Assembly (NCBI GenBank): GCA_007922195.1
Contig: ML681989.1
Span: forward strand, 44,877,994 to 44,941,993
From: Podocnemis expansa
Taxonomy: Eukaryota > Chordata > Testudines > Podocnemididae
DNA length: 64,000 nt
Direction: 5' to 3'
Part shown: in pieces, positions 46,943-59,227 of the stretch
Layout: every line of letters begins with the position of its first letter
Position numbering within the stretch: the stretch's first letter is position 1
Notes under the pieces: model-generated
Seen by the model: the letters and a program-made list of their open reading frames with translations, nothing else
Databases searched by the model: none
Told to the model about the DNA's origin: nothing
Program-made: the position numbers and the translations under genes

Positions 46943-49365
46943 CAGGGGTGGCCAAACTTATGGAACTCAAGAGCCGCACAAGTCGATTATTAAACCTTCA
47001 AGAGCCGCACTGAGACATATAACCACATATTTTTACCTACTCCAAAATTACTAAGCTTAAAATTCATTGCACACTTTAATTTTATTGTAAAAATAGGGCA
47101 AATATTGATCCATTAATGTCAGATTCTAATAATTATTTAAGATTAACATGAAACTAGGCCTATACAGTAAAAATTTAGCTGTTGCTACATGTAGAACATT
47201 ACAGGCTTGTGGCAAGTTTTTTTAAAAATCTGAGCAGTAACTTGTCAATGCAGCAGGTAAAAGCTCTGAGATACTGATCTCTAAGTATTGCACAATGTTT
47301 TGAATTTCATTGTGGAATATGATTCTTCACAGCAGTAAGTTGTGCCAAAAACTGAAAGTAATCTACGTTCAGTTTTAAAGTTTTCTCCTTTGTATTTTCA
47401 TTTCTTAATATTCCATATCATGTTTAGGACTTGTAAAACATGATTTTATTTTAAGAACGAGTAAGCTGCATGAGGGCCTATGAGAAAATCTAAACATGCT
47501 ATGGCTTCTCTGACCATGTCACGCTTCTATCCCCCATTCCCATTGCCGCTTCCCTGCCATCTCTTGCCACGCTGCTGCTTCTCTGCTCTCCCCAACCATG
47601 CCACACTTCTGCCTCCCACCCCATCCTGGCACCTACCATGCCCCCACTTCCCTGCCTTTATTTCTGCCAGTAAACTTGTTCACTAGAATACTCATGGACG
47701 GTGAAGACAAAAGGTCTGAGGACTCAGACACAATTAATTTTAAAATGAGAGTAACAGTAAGGGAAAATACTGCTCTCATCTTAATCCTGTGAAGAGATGC
47801 ACACAGGGACACCTTTCCAACTCTTCAGAATCACAACAGAACAATGAGAATTTATGGGGACAGAAAGTGCAAGATCAGAGCCTGTTTCAGTAAGTGCTTT
47901 GGAGTCCATGCACAGAAGATACTATGGAAAAAATCCCATTGAGTTTATTCAGTTTGGGGTCAGGCCCTGTATACGTTCTAAATATCAATATTTGGTTTTT
48001 ATAATATAAAGTAAAATCTTTATTGGTGAGAGATTATTTTTCAGAAAGTTTACAACGCAATTTTGCATCCTCAGCCCTTCACAACAATTACTCTCGTCTA
48101 AAGGGCTCAGATACCCATAGAGTCATTCACGAAGACTGCACTGAAATATAAGTAGATTTTGACTATACAACAAAAAAAAGGAATTAATACATGTTGAATG
48201 CTATTTAATCAGTAGAAGTATAGTGCTGCTATTGAACTTTGCAGTGAATGTAAATTATCTTGGTAATTGACTTAGTTATATTAATTAAAATGTTCTTATA
48301 AAATAAATGTGCTAGCAGTTCCTTCTGCAAACAGATGACATACTGATGTCTCAGGCACATTTGTTCAATTTACTTAAGGCATTTTTTTTTCTAAAGCCAG
48401 TTTTCTGTACTGGTGGTCCATCCTAAGTCTAAATCATTTTGCATGCTGAAAATGAACCATGATCCATAATAAGTACTTGTAACAGTCTTTAAATAGAGGG
48501 GTTTTTAATAACCTTTTGACAGTAGCCACTGGTTTTGGATGTAACACTTGCATCAATTTTCAGTCATTTCTGATTATTCTTATTTAAGTCTCAAAATAGA
48601 AATACAAGAGAAATAATTTTGCATTATATTACAATATCCGGAAATGCCAGGTGATTTTTAAAAAAGAAAATTAATTTACAATTGCTTTTCAGGTGTCAAT
48701 TGCTAATTATCATCACTTATCTATAGTTCATTGTAGACTTGTTCTTGAACATTTATGTTGCCAGTTTTAAAAAATATTTACCCAAAAACAATATCAAAAA
48801 AGAAAAGTATTTAAAAAAATCATGAACTGATGTAATTAAAGACTGTATCATTATGCACATAGACAAGGAGGGTAGAATTAATATTGTGGGGGTAAACTGT
48901 GGAATCTGGCAGTTACTTGCTCCGAGTGCATGTCTTTACACCTAACTGATGACTTGTTTTTCCCTGCGGACTCTGACAATGCTGCCCCACCCCTCCCAGC
49001 TCTTACCACGCTGGCTTTTTCTGCCAGTGAGGCTCTCACAATGCTGCCCCTCCCCTGCGGGCTTTTTCAGTGCTGCTCCTCCCCTCCCTTCCCTGCTCTG
49101 ACCAGGCTGCTTTTTCCCTGCCCAGTCTCACAGGGCTGCCCCTCCCCTGGCTCTGACCACGCTGCTTTTTCCTGCAGCTCTCACAAGGCTGCTCCTCCGC
49201 TGCCACCTCCCACCCTGCTGCTGCCTCTCTCCTGTCCCTGACCACTGCAGATTTCTCGCCCCTGTCTCCTGCCATGTTGTCCTTCCCTCCTGCGCTCTCC
49301 TGGGAGCCGCAATTTTTCTTTAAAGAGCCACATGCGGCTCACGAGCTGCAGTTTGGCCATGTCTG
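46943..49365. mobile_element. Long non-autonomous hAT element, CAGGGGTGGCCAAAC family
   Basis: The left end CAGGGGTGGCCAAACTTATG and right end GCAGTTTGGCCATGTCTG are inverted. The octamer ctatataa is repeated exactly at 46935-46942 and 49366-49373. Subterminal AGAGCCGCA phrases appear on both sides (46969, 47002, and inverted near 49300-49340). The body is AT-rich until about 48930, then becomes a C/T-rich array of CTCTGACCACGCTGCTTTTTCC-like units. No transposase domain was found in 2.4 kb. Confidence 0.9.
48930..49280. repeat. Pyrimidine-rich minisatellite in hAT element
   Basis: Six to eight degenerate units of about 45-50 bases with the core GACCACGCTGCTTTTTC and CTGCCCCTCCCCTG. Open frames across it are repeat artefacts. 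Confidence 0.65.
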
Positions 49366-49373
49366 CTATATAA

Positions 49374-50439
49374 ACATCTTTTTCATAAAGAGAACCAGCA
49401 TCTGCATCACTCATAGATTCCAAAGCCAGAAGAAACAATTGTGATCACCTAGTCAGACCTTCTTTGTATAGCACAGGCCATGGAATGTCTCCAAAATAAT
49501 TCTGGAACATATCTTTTAGAAAAAAAAAAGTGTCCACTTTTAAGAAATTGCCAGTACTTGAGAATCTATAAGTAGGGTTATGAATTAATAACCATAACTC
49601 AAGCAATTAATACAAAACTAACTAGCTTTTGAAAAAGTCATGATTAGTCACAGTTTTAATTACACTGTTAAACAATAACAGAATACCAGCTAAATTTTAT
49701 TATAATTATTAATTAATTGGAAGTTTTCCTACATTTTGAAATATATTGATTTCAATTACAACACAGAATACAAAGTGTTATTTTTATTAAAACTATTTGC
49801 AGTGCAAAAACAAACAAAAAACTAGAATTATATTTCAATTAACCTTATAAAAGTATTGTAAAATGCTGTCTTCATGAATGTACAATTTACAAATATAGAA
49901 TTCCCCCCATACATAAGCACACTCCAAAAAAAAAAAAAAAGAAGAAGAAGAAATTTAGAATGTACAAGTCCATTCAGTCTAACTTCCTGGTCAGCTAATT
50001 GCTTTTGCAAACAAGTTTGTTTACATTTATGGGAGATAATGCAGCCTGTTTCTTATTTACAATGATATCGAAAGTGAGAGCATGTTTACGTGACTCTGCT
50101 ACTGCGGTCTTGCAAGGTATTATGTACCATATAGTCTAAATATTTGTATATCCCTTCATGCTTTGACTTCACTAACTTTTAAAAATTCTTTTTATGGTTC
50201 AAATGTTTATAATAAAAAAATATAATGTGAGCACTGGACACTTTGTATTCTGTGTTGTAACTAAAATCAATATATTTGAAAATGTAGAAAAATATCCACA
50301 GATATTTTTAATAAATTTAAATTGGTGTTCTATTATTGTTTAACATTGCAGTTAAAAATGCAAATACTTAAGATTTTTCTTTTAATTGTTTGACAGACTT
50401 AACCAACATTTGTTGTCCATTTGGTTAACTATCCATCCT
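49374..50439. other. No recognised feature
   Basis: AT-rich DNA; an A run at about 49926-49940 leads into GAAGAAGAAG. The phrase AACACAGAATACAAAGTG (49760) recurs inverted near 50245, giving a ~480-base imperfect inverted arrangement of unknown meaning. Confidence 0.45.
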
Positions 50440-50875
50440 GTTCAAAACTTATGTCTTATTTCCAGTCTGAATATCTCTAGTTTCAACTTCCAGCAAGAAG
50501 ATCATGTTATACAGTTCTCTGCTACCCTGAAGAGCCCTTTGTCAAATACTAGGTTTCCATGTGGGTGCTTAAAAACTGATCAAATCATCCCTTAACATTC
50601 TCTTTGTTAAGCTAAATAAATTGAGCTTCTTGAATCCATCACTTAGACACATTTTCTAATCCTTTAATCATTCTTGTGACTCTTCTCTAAACCTTCTCCA
50701 ATTTATAAAGCTCCTTCCTAAATTATAGGCTCCAGGACTGGATGCAGTATTCTAGCAGCATATGCACCAATGCCAAATACAGAGGTAATATAGCATCTCA
50801 ACTACTAGTTGAGATTCCTCTTTTTAGATACCCAGGGGCTGCACTAGCTCTTTGGATCACATCATCATAGTAGAA

Positions 50876-52148
50876 GAGGGGTCAGCAACCTCTGCCATGA
50901 GTGCTAAAGGTGGCATGCATGCTCATTCTCAGCAGCAAGCAGGACTCCTTACACTGAAGTACCACTCTGCCACTTCCAGCCCTTCCTGCACACCTGCATG
51001 CAGGGCAGTTCCTTTTTAAATTTCCCACCCTGCAGTAGCAGTGGGAAGTGGGTTGGCTCTGGGGGGAGGGCAGGGGTATGACTTGAGATGGGACCAGACT
51101 TATGTCCAGGAGCTCTCAGCCCAGTGGGGCCACAGTTCAGATCCAGGATCCTGCAGCAAGGGCTTGGGGCCCAGCCTGGCAGTGGCAGTGGGCAGGAGCC
51201 GCATCCCATGCCCCACAATTGGGGTCAAGTCTAACGGCGCAGTTAGGGGTTGGGAGCCCAAGTCCCATGACAGGGTCCAGCCCAGCAGTGGCAGTGGCGG
51301 GTGTGTGTGCGTGAGGGGTCAGGAGCCCAAACCCTGTGCCTGGGTTCAGTGCAGTAACAGCTGTTGGGCAGTTCAGGGAGCCAAAACTCCATGGCTGGGT
51401 CTAGCCTGGTGGCAGGGGTAGGTAGCTTCAGCCAGGAGTTGTGGCTCAGCCTGGTGGCAGTGTGGGGGCTGGAACCCCATAGCCTGGGTTGCTGGTGGTG
51501 GGTGGGGGTCAGGAGCTGGGAGTCTAAGCCCAATTTCTAGGTCCAGCCTGGCAGTGGCAGCAACAGCAGGGGGAGGAGTGTGAGGGAAGGAGCCTGCAGC
51601 CCACAGGCCAGGCTCCTAGTGGTAGTGGAGGGGGCTGGGGAGCTGCAGACTGAAGCCCAGGGTCAGGGCCCAGTCCATCAGCAGGGTCAGGAGCCCTGTA
51701 CCCCATGCTGAGGGCCCAGTCTGCCAGCGGCTCAGGGCCCAGAGCTCCCAGCCTGGACTCCCATGAGTGGCTCTGGACTGGGGTAGAGGGCCAGCAGCAC
51801 TGGCAGCTCAGGAGCTGGCGCAGTGGAAGCAGCTGAGACAGGTGCTTGGGGAAACGTAAATGAACGAGTGGCCTGACTCCCACACTCTCCTGCCATCCCT
51901 TTCCTGCCGTGCAGCCTTGCTCCCTACTTTTCCCCTCCCTTGTTACCCATCCTGCCATGTTTCCATGCCCCCCACTAGGCGCCCCCGTCATCCCATGTTC
52001 CTCTGCCACCCATCCCACATCTGTTATTGTTTCTCCACTTCCCCTGTCATTCTCCTAACCCCTGCTGCCACTCAGCCATGGCCACTGGCACTGGGAGAGG
52101 GTCAAGTAGCAGAGTTTGGCACTAATCTTCAATAATTGCCAACCCCTG
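50876..52148. mobile_element. hAT element nested in CR1, CAGGGGTCGGCAACC family
   Basis: Left GAGGGGTCAGCAACC and right ATTGCCAACCCCTG are inverted ends. Flanks tagtagaa (50868-50875) and cagtagga (52149-52156) agree at 6 of 8. The host CR1 resumes in register on the right side. The GC-rich body (about 51050-51840) is a degenerate array of a ~60-base unit with CAGTGGCAG and GGAGCC phrases. No transposase. Confidence 0.85.
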
Positions 52149-52498
52149 CAGTAGGAGCTCACATTCAGCTGATTATCCATAGCCAACCCCAATCTTTTTC
52201 AGAGTCACCACTTTCCAGGATAGAGTCCCCCATTGTACAATTATGATCCAAATTCCTTATTCCTAAATATATATATTGAGCAGTATTAAAATATTTATTG
52301 TTTGATTTCATGCTATTTACCAAGCCATCCATATCATCTAGTATCAGTGTTTTATTTACTACTTCCCCAATTTCTCTTTCATCTGCAAACTTTATCAATG
52401 ATGATACTATAGTGCCAAGAACCCATTCATATGAAACTCAACTAAAATCATACCCATTTGAGGATTATTTCATTTACAAGGACATTTCGGGACCTACC

Positions 52499-53022
52499 CA
52501 GGGGTTAAAGTAAGGTGGAATGCACCAGAACACAGTTCCAGGGCCCCCTCTTTTTAGGCTAGTAGTGTTCTGGTGCCCCTAAAAATAGAGGAACACACTG
52601 GAATGCTGAGTTCTGGGGCCTCACTAAACATAGTACAAGCAGCTGGAACACAGCGTTCCCGTGGCTCCACCTTAAACCCTGCTCTACCTTAAGCCCAGCC
52701 AGCAGAGAGCTGCAACAGGCCAGGAGTGTGTAACTCTCCCCCCCCCCCCGCAGGGTGGAGCAGCTTCTGGCTGGGAGCGGCTTCCAGCCAGCCAGCAAAC
52801 AGCTGAGGTAAGGGCTTGGGGGGGCTGCTGGGGAGGGTTGTGTGTGTCTGTGTCTGCAGGGGGCTCTGTGGGGGGGTGGGGCTGTGTCTGGGGGTGGGTA
52901 CTGGGGCAGGGGGTGGGTTCTGGGGATGAGTATTGGGGGGGTCCACCTGTGCAGGGGGGCTGGATGAGGGCCCACCTGTGTGGGGGGGTTCTGGGGCCCA
53001 CCAAATTATACTTTACCCCCTG
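52499..53022. mobile_element. hAT-1 copy 3, nested in CR1
   Basis: Starts CAGGGGTTAAAGTAAGGTGG and ends TATACTTTACCCCCTG. Flanks gacctacc (52491-52498) and ggcctatc (53023-53030) agree at 6 of 8. The CR1 phrase GGGACCTATCAGGTAGC is restored when it is removed. Contains CCCCTAAAAATAGAGGAACA, also seen beside DIRS-A. A run of C (52739-52749) and a TG/G-rich tract (52815-52990) fill the right part. Confidence 0.85.
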
Positions 53023-53105
53023 GGCCTATCAGGTAGCTGGCTTTTAAAACATTTAATGTGTGCTATGTTGATTTTTTATCCTTCTAGCTTTTTAATCAAA
53101 TGGCC

Positions 53106-54648
53106 CTTGTTTGGCCACATAAGTAAAAAAGTCCCTGAGCCCCTCATTCAGTTGTTTCCAACTCTCTTTAACATACATTTCAACAGTGAAGATGTGGACA
53201 CATAAATGGAGGCTAATGAACTAAAAAATTAACAGGAGCCAGACATACAGTAGAAAATGCGTTTCTCAGAAAGTACAGAATCATTTCAGACCCAAGTACA
53301 AAACCCTTGTTAACTTAGCTTTCCCTCAAATTCTTCGTATACACAACATGTGTGTTTTCTCTCCCTCTTACACATAGAGTCTAATAAAGCTATCTTATAG
53401 AATGGGAATGCAAATAGACTGGCTAGAGTTACTTATATTTTTAATTATTTGAGAGGCACTCTGATACTGCAATACTGGAACAAGTCAAAAGAAAAAAAAA
53501 ATGGTTTCCAGTATAGATCTGAGTTTGAATTTGACCTATGCCACAAATTTTTGAAAAACAAAGTGGGCTCAAAACTTATTTCACTTATACCAGTTCTGCA
53601 TTTTAAACATATTGACTTAAATGTTACGCTTATGAAATATGAGACTAAGTCAATGTCTTTTTAAGGAGGAGGAAGCTTAAGACACATAGGGATGTATTGA
53701 CAGTAGGTAAAAATCATAAGCTGAACAGTGTGAAATCTTTTCATGGTTGTTTCATAAAAGACTCTCTTACGGCTGTTGTGTTGGTATTGACCAGCGTAGT
53801 TTTAGATGAAACTGACTTCACAATAAACACATATTACTCATTTTCTAAACAGTTCTGTGTAAGCACAATGGGCCGCTAGGGAGCACAAATTTCTAATAGC
53901 TTAGTTAGAATTCAGTTTAAGAGCATGAGAGAAAGAATTTATATTAGTCTGAAGGAAATGATAATCTTAACCATAAATACCATCCAACTACGATGATTTA
54001 AAGTGTTTGTTTTGTTTTGTGAAACAAGCTTAAAACAAGACAGGGAAACTCAAGCTGATGGTTTAAAAATCAATAATATGCAGGTAATAAGCATGTAACA
54101 ATTAAAGTGACTTCTTTTGTAGTATGCTATAAAACAGCTTCATAAAATCTCAATTTATATTTGTATTCAAAGATGGAAGTTAAGCCCCCCCAGGAATAGT
54201 GTTCTGCTAAAAGTGGTGACTAACCAAATGGATGCTATTAAGGAGTCTAACTCACTGTAAAGGAGGTCCTCATGTGAGTTAAGCACACACATGTGGTAAA
54301 TGTTTGCAAGATAAAGGCCAATAATGACTGGATCTGGCATAACATACCATTTATACCTATATAACTTTAGACAGTTTACATAATTTGAGAAGGGTGCCTA
54401 TGATTTTGAAAACGGAGTTGATGGCCATTTTTCAGAAATAAATATTTAAAAGAATCACTATCAACAGCAAAAGCATCATGAACAAACAGCAGTGATGCAA
54501 GAAGAAATAAGGAAATATTCAGATTGTAGTTTCCAATTTTCAACAGTATAATAAAACCAATGAAGATAATCTTTTAACTTCTTTGAACCATATCATCCTA
54601 ACTCTGGGTAGAGATCATGAACAGCAAATACATTGCTGAATACCACTT
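53106..54648. other. No recognised feature
   Basis: AT-rich DNA with no recognised coding motif or element end. Confidence 0.5.
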
Positions 54649-54752
54649 GCCCTGTCTATATTAGGTGCAAAGTTCTTTTAAAAGCCATATTAGAAAGTAA
54701 TAGTTAATGTGTTTTAAAACACAACCTAAAATTTCCTAGTCTAGACATGGCC
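54649..54752. mobile_element. Very short MITE, GGCCATGTCTAGACTAGG ends
   Basis: Left GCCCTGTCTATATTAGG and right CCTAGTCTAGACATGGCC-type ends are inverted and match the TGTCTACACT MITE termini in this window. The 104-base body is AT-rich. No clear target duplication. Confidence 0.55.
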
Positions 54753-56835
54753 AAAGAAAACCAGAATTTGGGATTGAGGGTGGAGGGTGGAGATATAAAG
54801 GTAAGGGCAGCAAAAAAGCTGTCCTTCCTTTGTGTTCATCTATAAAAGACGGACGATCCCTCTTGTACACTTCCTTGATTCAAAGGTATATAGGAACCTA
54901 ACTCCCACTGATGTTACTGGGAATTAGGTGCCTGTATATCTTTGACAATTTGGGCCCGATAAATGTCTCTCTCTCTCTCTCTCACATATACACACCCAGA
55001 GAAAACAACCCAACAGCACACAGTTGGAAATTGCTTCCTTCTAAATTGTCAAATGGGGGTGACAGAACTTAAGAGTTAGATGATCCTAATTTATCCTCTC
55101 AGAGTAAGCTAAGTTATGATGAAAATCCTTTACTTCCCTAAGAAAGAAACTGTTTCACTATTAGTCCTGATTCAAAGCATGCTGGAGCCAATCAGTGCCT
55201 TTACAAGGACTTGACGGACTGCAAATTGGGTCCTTTTTATTGCACAATTCTTTGAAAGTTAGATTCTATTATTAAGACATATCTGTGTAGAAAATATATG
55301 TAATTATGGATACATGTTAAAAAGTTTTGACAGCTCCAGAGATCACTTCCTCAGACAAAATAGGTATTTCAGAATTAGTAAGTGTAGAATAACTTCTAAC
55401 AAAATTTTCAGAAGATTTCATTATTAGAGATTTCAAATACTATTCAAAAACCCATTATCATCATCTTCCCTGTATTGCCTTTCTCAGGGAAGAAAGAAAA
55501 GTGAGAAAGGCCAGCAGTACAAGTAAGACAGAGCAAGGACTAGGCCCTGAGAGGGTAATGTATAATACTGAGCTGCAGGACTATGTTATTTGAAAAATAA
55601 TCCTGAACACAAGTCTATGTTGAATTCAAAACATTCATATTTAAAATAATTTGATAACAAAAGAGAAAGAAAAAAGCTTAAATTTATTTTGATTTAACTG
55701 GGATTAAATTATAAAGATTAGTTTAGCCTCTATTTTTCACAAGACATCAAACCAGGATTTGCCATGATTATGTTAAAAGCTAGCATGTTTTATTAAAAGC
55801 TTTTTTTATACAAAAAAATGGCAATTTTATAACTTTTTATCACAACATGATGCCAAGTAGTAGGACTAAGTCAGCATAGAGGACAATATGTATTTCTTCC
55901 AAGATTTTTCTGCTATAATTAGGCTCTCTCTAAACTTTTTCTCTTTAGACCCCCTCTGATCAGATGGCAATCACTCATACAATTATTATTATTTATCATG
56001 ATATCCTAAAGTTTTCTAAGTGCCATCCAAGATAGATACACAACAGGACTCCTGCCCTGAACAATTTACAAGCTAATAACTGATGTAGCATAATGAGGGT
56101 TAACAAAATGACAAGGAGAGGCTCCAGTGGATAAGGAGATCATCATCAGAAAAGTAATAACAGACAATAGGATAAAAAGACCATCTTTGGGAAGATATGG
56201 GAACAGAATAAATAAATAAATGTTTCTGTTGGCTAGTTTCTTGTATGTTTTCAAAAAGAATCATTCTTAAAGATAGATTTGAATGGGAAGATTGTAGTGG
56301 CCTTGTGGACTGCCCTCACATAGGATTTTAAAATGTGTCTAATTTTAACTACACTAAGATCAGTTTTTTAATAACGCTCTTAGACTATTTCAAAACTGAA
56401 TTTTGTATTCTAAGAGGATGAAGTGAATGCAGTTCTTTCCCTGCTCACATCACAACATCATCTTTGAGGACACATACACGGTAGAACCTCAAATTCAGGA
56501 GGACACAGCTACAGATTAGGAACATTGTGGGTTTCAGTGTCCTGTCCATGGATGGGCATAATGAGGGCTGTGCATTACTTCCTTTAGTACAATAGAGAAA
56601 CACTTGCTCTGCTCTCAAAAGCCGTGTTAAATCAGCACAATGCCATTCACAAGTGAGTAGTGGAAATGGTGCCCCAGTTTCTCCTACTGGTTCTCTGCTG
56701 TAAAGGTAGTTCTTAATGTTATCCGTGTTGGCTCTGTTTTGGTCACCATCACTACAGGAGGACAAAGAAATCCAAAAGCTAGGAATGGGAGCCTTTAGAA
56801 AACCTGTTCTTAATAACCACCACTTCCTTTCACCA
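54753..56835. other. No recognised gene; short simple repeat
   Basis: 54964-54984 is (TC)n. 55975-56085 holds a weak copy of the repeat seen at 10930-11050. Nothing else recognised. Confidence 0.5.
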
Positions 56836-56875
56836 CCTGGATGACTATTGAGAAAACCATTACCTCTGTCTGCTC

Positions 56876-57610
56876 ATGGGGGACTTCAATTACCCTGACA
56901 TCTGCTGGGAGGCCAATACAGCAGTGCAAAGGCAATACAGGGAATTTTTGGAGAGTGTTGAGGACAACTTCCTGGTACAAATGCTGGAGGAACCAACTAG
57001 GCACCTTGAACCTCTCAATCTGCTGCTCAGAAACAGAGAAGAATTGATCAGAGAACTAGAAGTGAATGGCAACCTGGGTAGCAGTGACCATGAGATGATT
57101 GAGTTCAAGATGCTGATTAAAGGAAAGAAGGAAAGAAGCAAAACACAGACCCTGGACTTCAGAAAAGCAGATTTTGGCTCCCTCAGGGAGCTGAAGGGCA
57201 GGATCCCTTGGCAGGCTGATCTGAAGGGGAAAGGTGTCCAAGAGAGTTGGCTGCATTATAAAGAAACCCTGCTAAGGGCACAGGAAGATACAATTCCGAT
57301 AAGGAGAAAGCACAGCAAATGTGGAAGGCGCCCAGAGTGGCTTAACAGAGAGCTCTGCACTGAGCTGAAGCATAAAAAGGAAGCTTACAGGAAGTGGAAG
57401 CTAGGACAGATGACTAAGGAGGCATATAAAGACATTGCTCAGGACTTCAGGGATAAAATCAGAAAGGCCAAAGGACAAATGGAGTTGCGGCTAGCAAGGG
57501 ATGTGAAGGATAACAGGAAGGAGTTCTACAAGTATATCAACAACAAGAAGAGGATCAAGGATGGTGTAGGTCCCTTACTGAATGGGCAGGTATCTTGTGA
57601 CAGAGGATGA
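56876..57610 (+). pseudogene. CR1 endonuclease C-terminus and linker, truncated
   Basis: MGDFNYPDICWE is the late APE-type endonuclease block and LGSSDHEMIEFKML the final SDH block with the catalytic His. Then a basic linker follows: RPEWLNRELCTELKHKKEAY, RKWKLGQMTKEAY, and KEFYKYINNKKRIKDGVGPL. The start methionine is internal to the ancestral protein, because the N-terminal two thirds of the nuclease are missing. A one-base shift near 57588 puts the RT in another frame. Confidence 0.88.
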
Positions 57611-58998
57611 GGAAAAAGCTGAAGTGCTCAATGCTTTTTTTACTTCAGTTTTCACAGGCAGGGTCAGCTCCCAGCCCACTACACTAGGTACGGTAGATTG
57701 GAAAGAAGAAGAGAGGCCCTTGGTGACAGAAAGTCAGGTTAGGGACTTGTTAAAGAAGCTAGATGTGCACAAGTCCATGGGGCCGGATGAACTGCATCCA
57801 AGGGTGCTGACGGAGCTAGCTAATGAGATAGCAGTATCGTTGGCCATTATCCTTGAAAACTCATGGCAAACAGGGGAGGTGCCAGAGGACTGGAAAAAAG
57901 CAAATATAGTGCCGATCTTCAAGAAGGGGAAAAAGGAGGATCCAGGGAATTACACACCTGTCAGCATCACCTCAATCCCTGGAAAAATCATGGAGCAGCT
58001 TCTCAAAGAATCCATCCTGAAACACTTGGAGAAAAATAGAGTGATCAGGAACAGTCAGCATGGATTCACCAAGGGTAAATCGTGCCTGACCAACCTCATT
58101 ACCTTCTATGATGAGATGACTGGATTTGTAGATGGAGGAAGAGCCGTTGATGTGATATACCTCGACTTTAGCAAGGCTTTTGATACAGTCTCCCACAGCA
58201 TTCTCACTGGCAAATTAAGGAAGTATGGGTTGGATGCATGGACTGTAAGGTGGATAGAAAACTGGCTAGATCAACAGTTTCAGCATGTGGGAATCAATGG
58301 CCCCATATCAAGTTGGCAACCAATAAGAAATGGTGTGCCCCAGGGGTCGGTTCTGGGTCCAGTTCTATTCAACATTTTCATTAATGATCTGGATGATGGG
58401 ATAGATTGTACACTTAGTAAGTCTGCTGATGACACCAAGCTGGGGGGAATGGTAGACACGCTGGAGGATAGGGACAGGATTCAGGGAGACCTAGACAAAT
58501 TGGAGCAGTGGGTCAATAGGAATGGGAAAACCCCATGCACTGCTACAGGCTGGGGAGTGATCAGCTAAGTAGCAGCACTGGAGAAAAGGATCTGGGGGTC
58601 ATGGTGGATGGGAAGCTGGATATGAGTCAGCAGTGTGCGCTTGCATCAGGAGAAGGGTTGCCAGCAGATTGAGGGATGTGATCATTCCCCTCTATTCTGC
58701 ACTGGTGAGGCTACATCTGGAATACTGTGTCCAGTTTTGAGCTCCCCACTACAAAAAGGACATGGACAAATTAGAGAGAGTCCAGAGGAGGGCAACAAAA
58801 ATGATCAAAGGGCTGGAACACAAGCCCTATGAAGAAAGACTGAAGGAACTAGGCTTATTTAGCCTGCAGAAGAGAAGACTGAGGGGGGATTTGATAGCAA
58901 CCTTCAACTACCTGAAGGGTTGCAACAAGGAGGATGGAGCTCGACTGTTCTCAGTAGTAACAGAGGACAGAATGAGGAGCAATGGTTTCAAGTTATAG
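57588..58998 (+). pseudogene. CR1 reverse transcriptase, broken
   Basis: Open from 57588 to 58568, then decayed. Blocks in order: TEDEEKAEVLNAFFTSVF, SMGPDELHPRVLTELA, WKKANIVPIFKKGKKEDPGN, YTPVSITSIPGKIMEQLL (usual R of RPVS is T), [56 protein letters not shown]. The active site reads SADDTKLGG instead of FADDTKLGG: both Asp kept, the Phe lost. Near 58530 roughly 45-50 bases are missing (NGK joins PCTAT out of frame). The last piece, 58762-58998, encodes [20 protein letters not shown] and [19 protein letters not shown]. Confidence 0.9.
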
Positions 58999-59227
58999 CT
59001 GGGGAGGGCCAGGCTGGATATTCGGAAAAACTTTCTTACTAGGTGAGTGGTGAAGCATTGGAATAAACTACCTAGGGAGGTGGTGGCATCTCCGTCTTTG
59101 GAGGTGTTTAAGGCCCAGCTGGACAAAACCCTGGCTAGGATAATCTAGTGGGACTGGTCCTGCTTTTCTGGCAGGGGGTTGGACTAGATGACCTCATGGG
59201 GTCCCTTCCAACCCTGTGATTCTATGT

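Larger units (their letters stand above)
50440..53105 (-). mobile_element. CR1 LINE copy with two nested hAT elements
   Basis: On the minus strand it carries the CR1 RT C-terminus and 3' region. CR1 phrases run colinearly through three pieces: 50440-50875 (for example TTCTAATCCTTTAATCATTC, GACTCTTCTCTAAACC), 52149-52498 (TTTTTCAGAGTCACCAC, CATCTGCAAACTTTATCA), and 53023-53105 (CAGGTAGCTGGC, ATTTAATGTGTGC). The gaps are exactly the two hATs. The coding frame is destroyed. Confidence 0.82.
56836..59227 (+). mobile_element. CR1 LINE, 5'-truncated, largest copy in the window
   Basis: Runs from the last third of the apurinic endonuclease through the reverse transcriptase to an intact 3' end: GGGTTGGACTAGATGACCTC, GGTCCCTTCCAACCCTGTGA, then the terminal TTCTATG. 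This is the standard amniote CR1 3' terminus. 5' truncation at about 56836 is the usual CR1 outcome. It has a frameshift near 57588, an internal deletion near 58530 and later frame losses. Confidence 0.9.

Noticed and set aside
52559..53004. Frames of 106-138 codons rich in Pro and His
   Set aside because: They cover the C run and TG/G-rich tract of hAT-1 copy 3.
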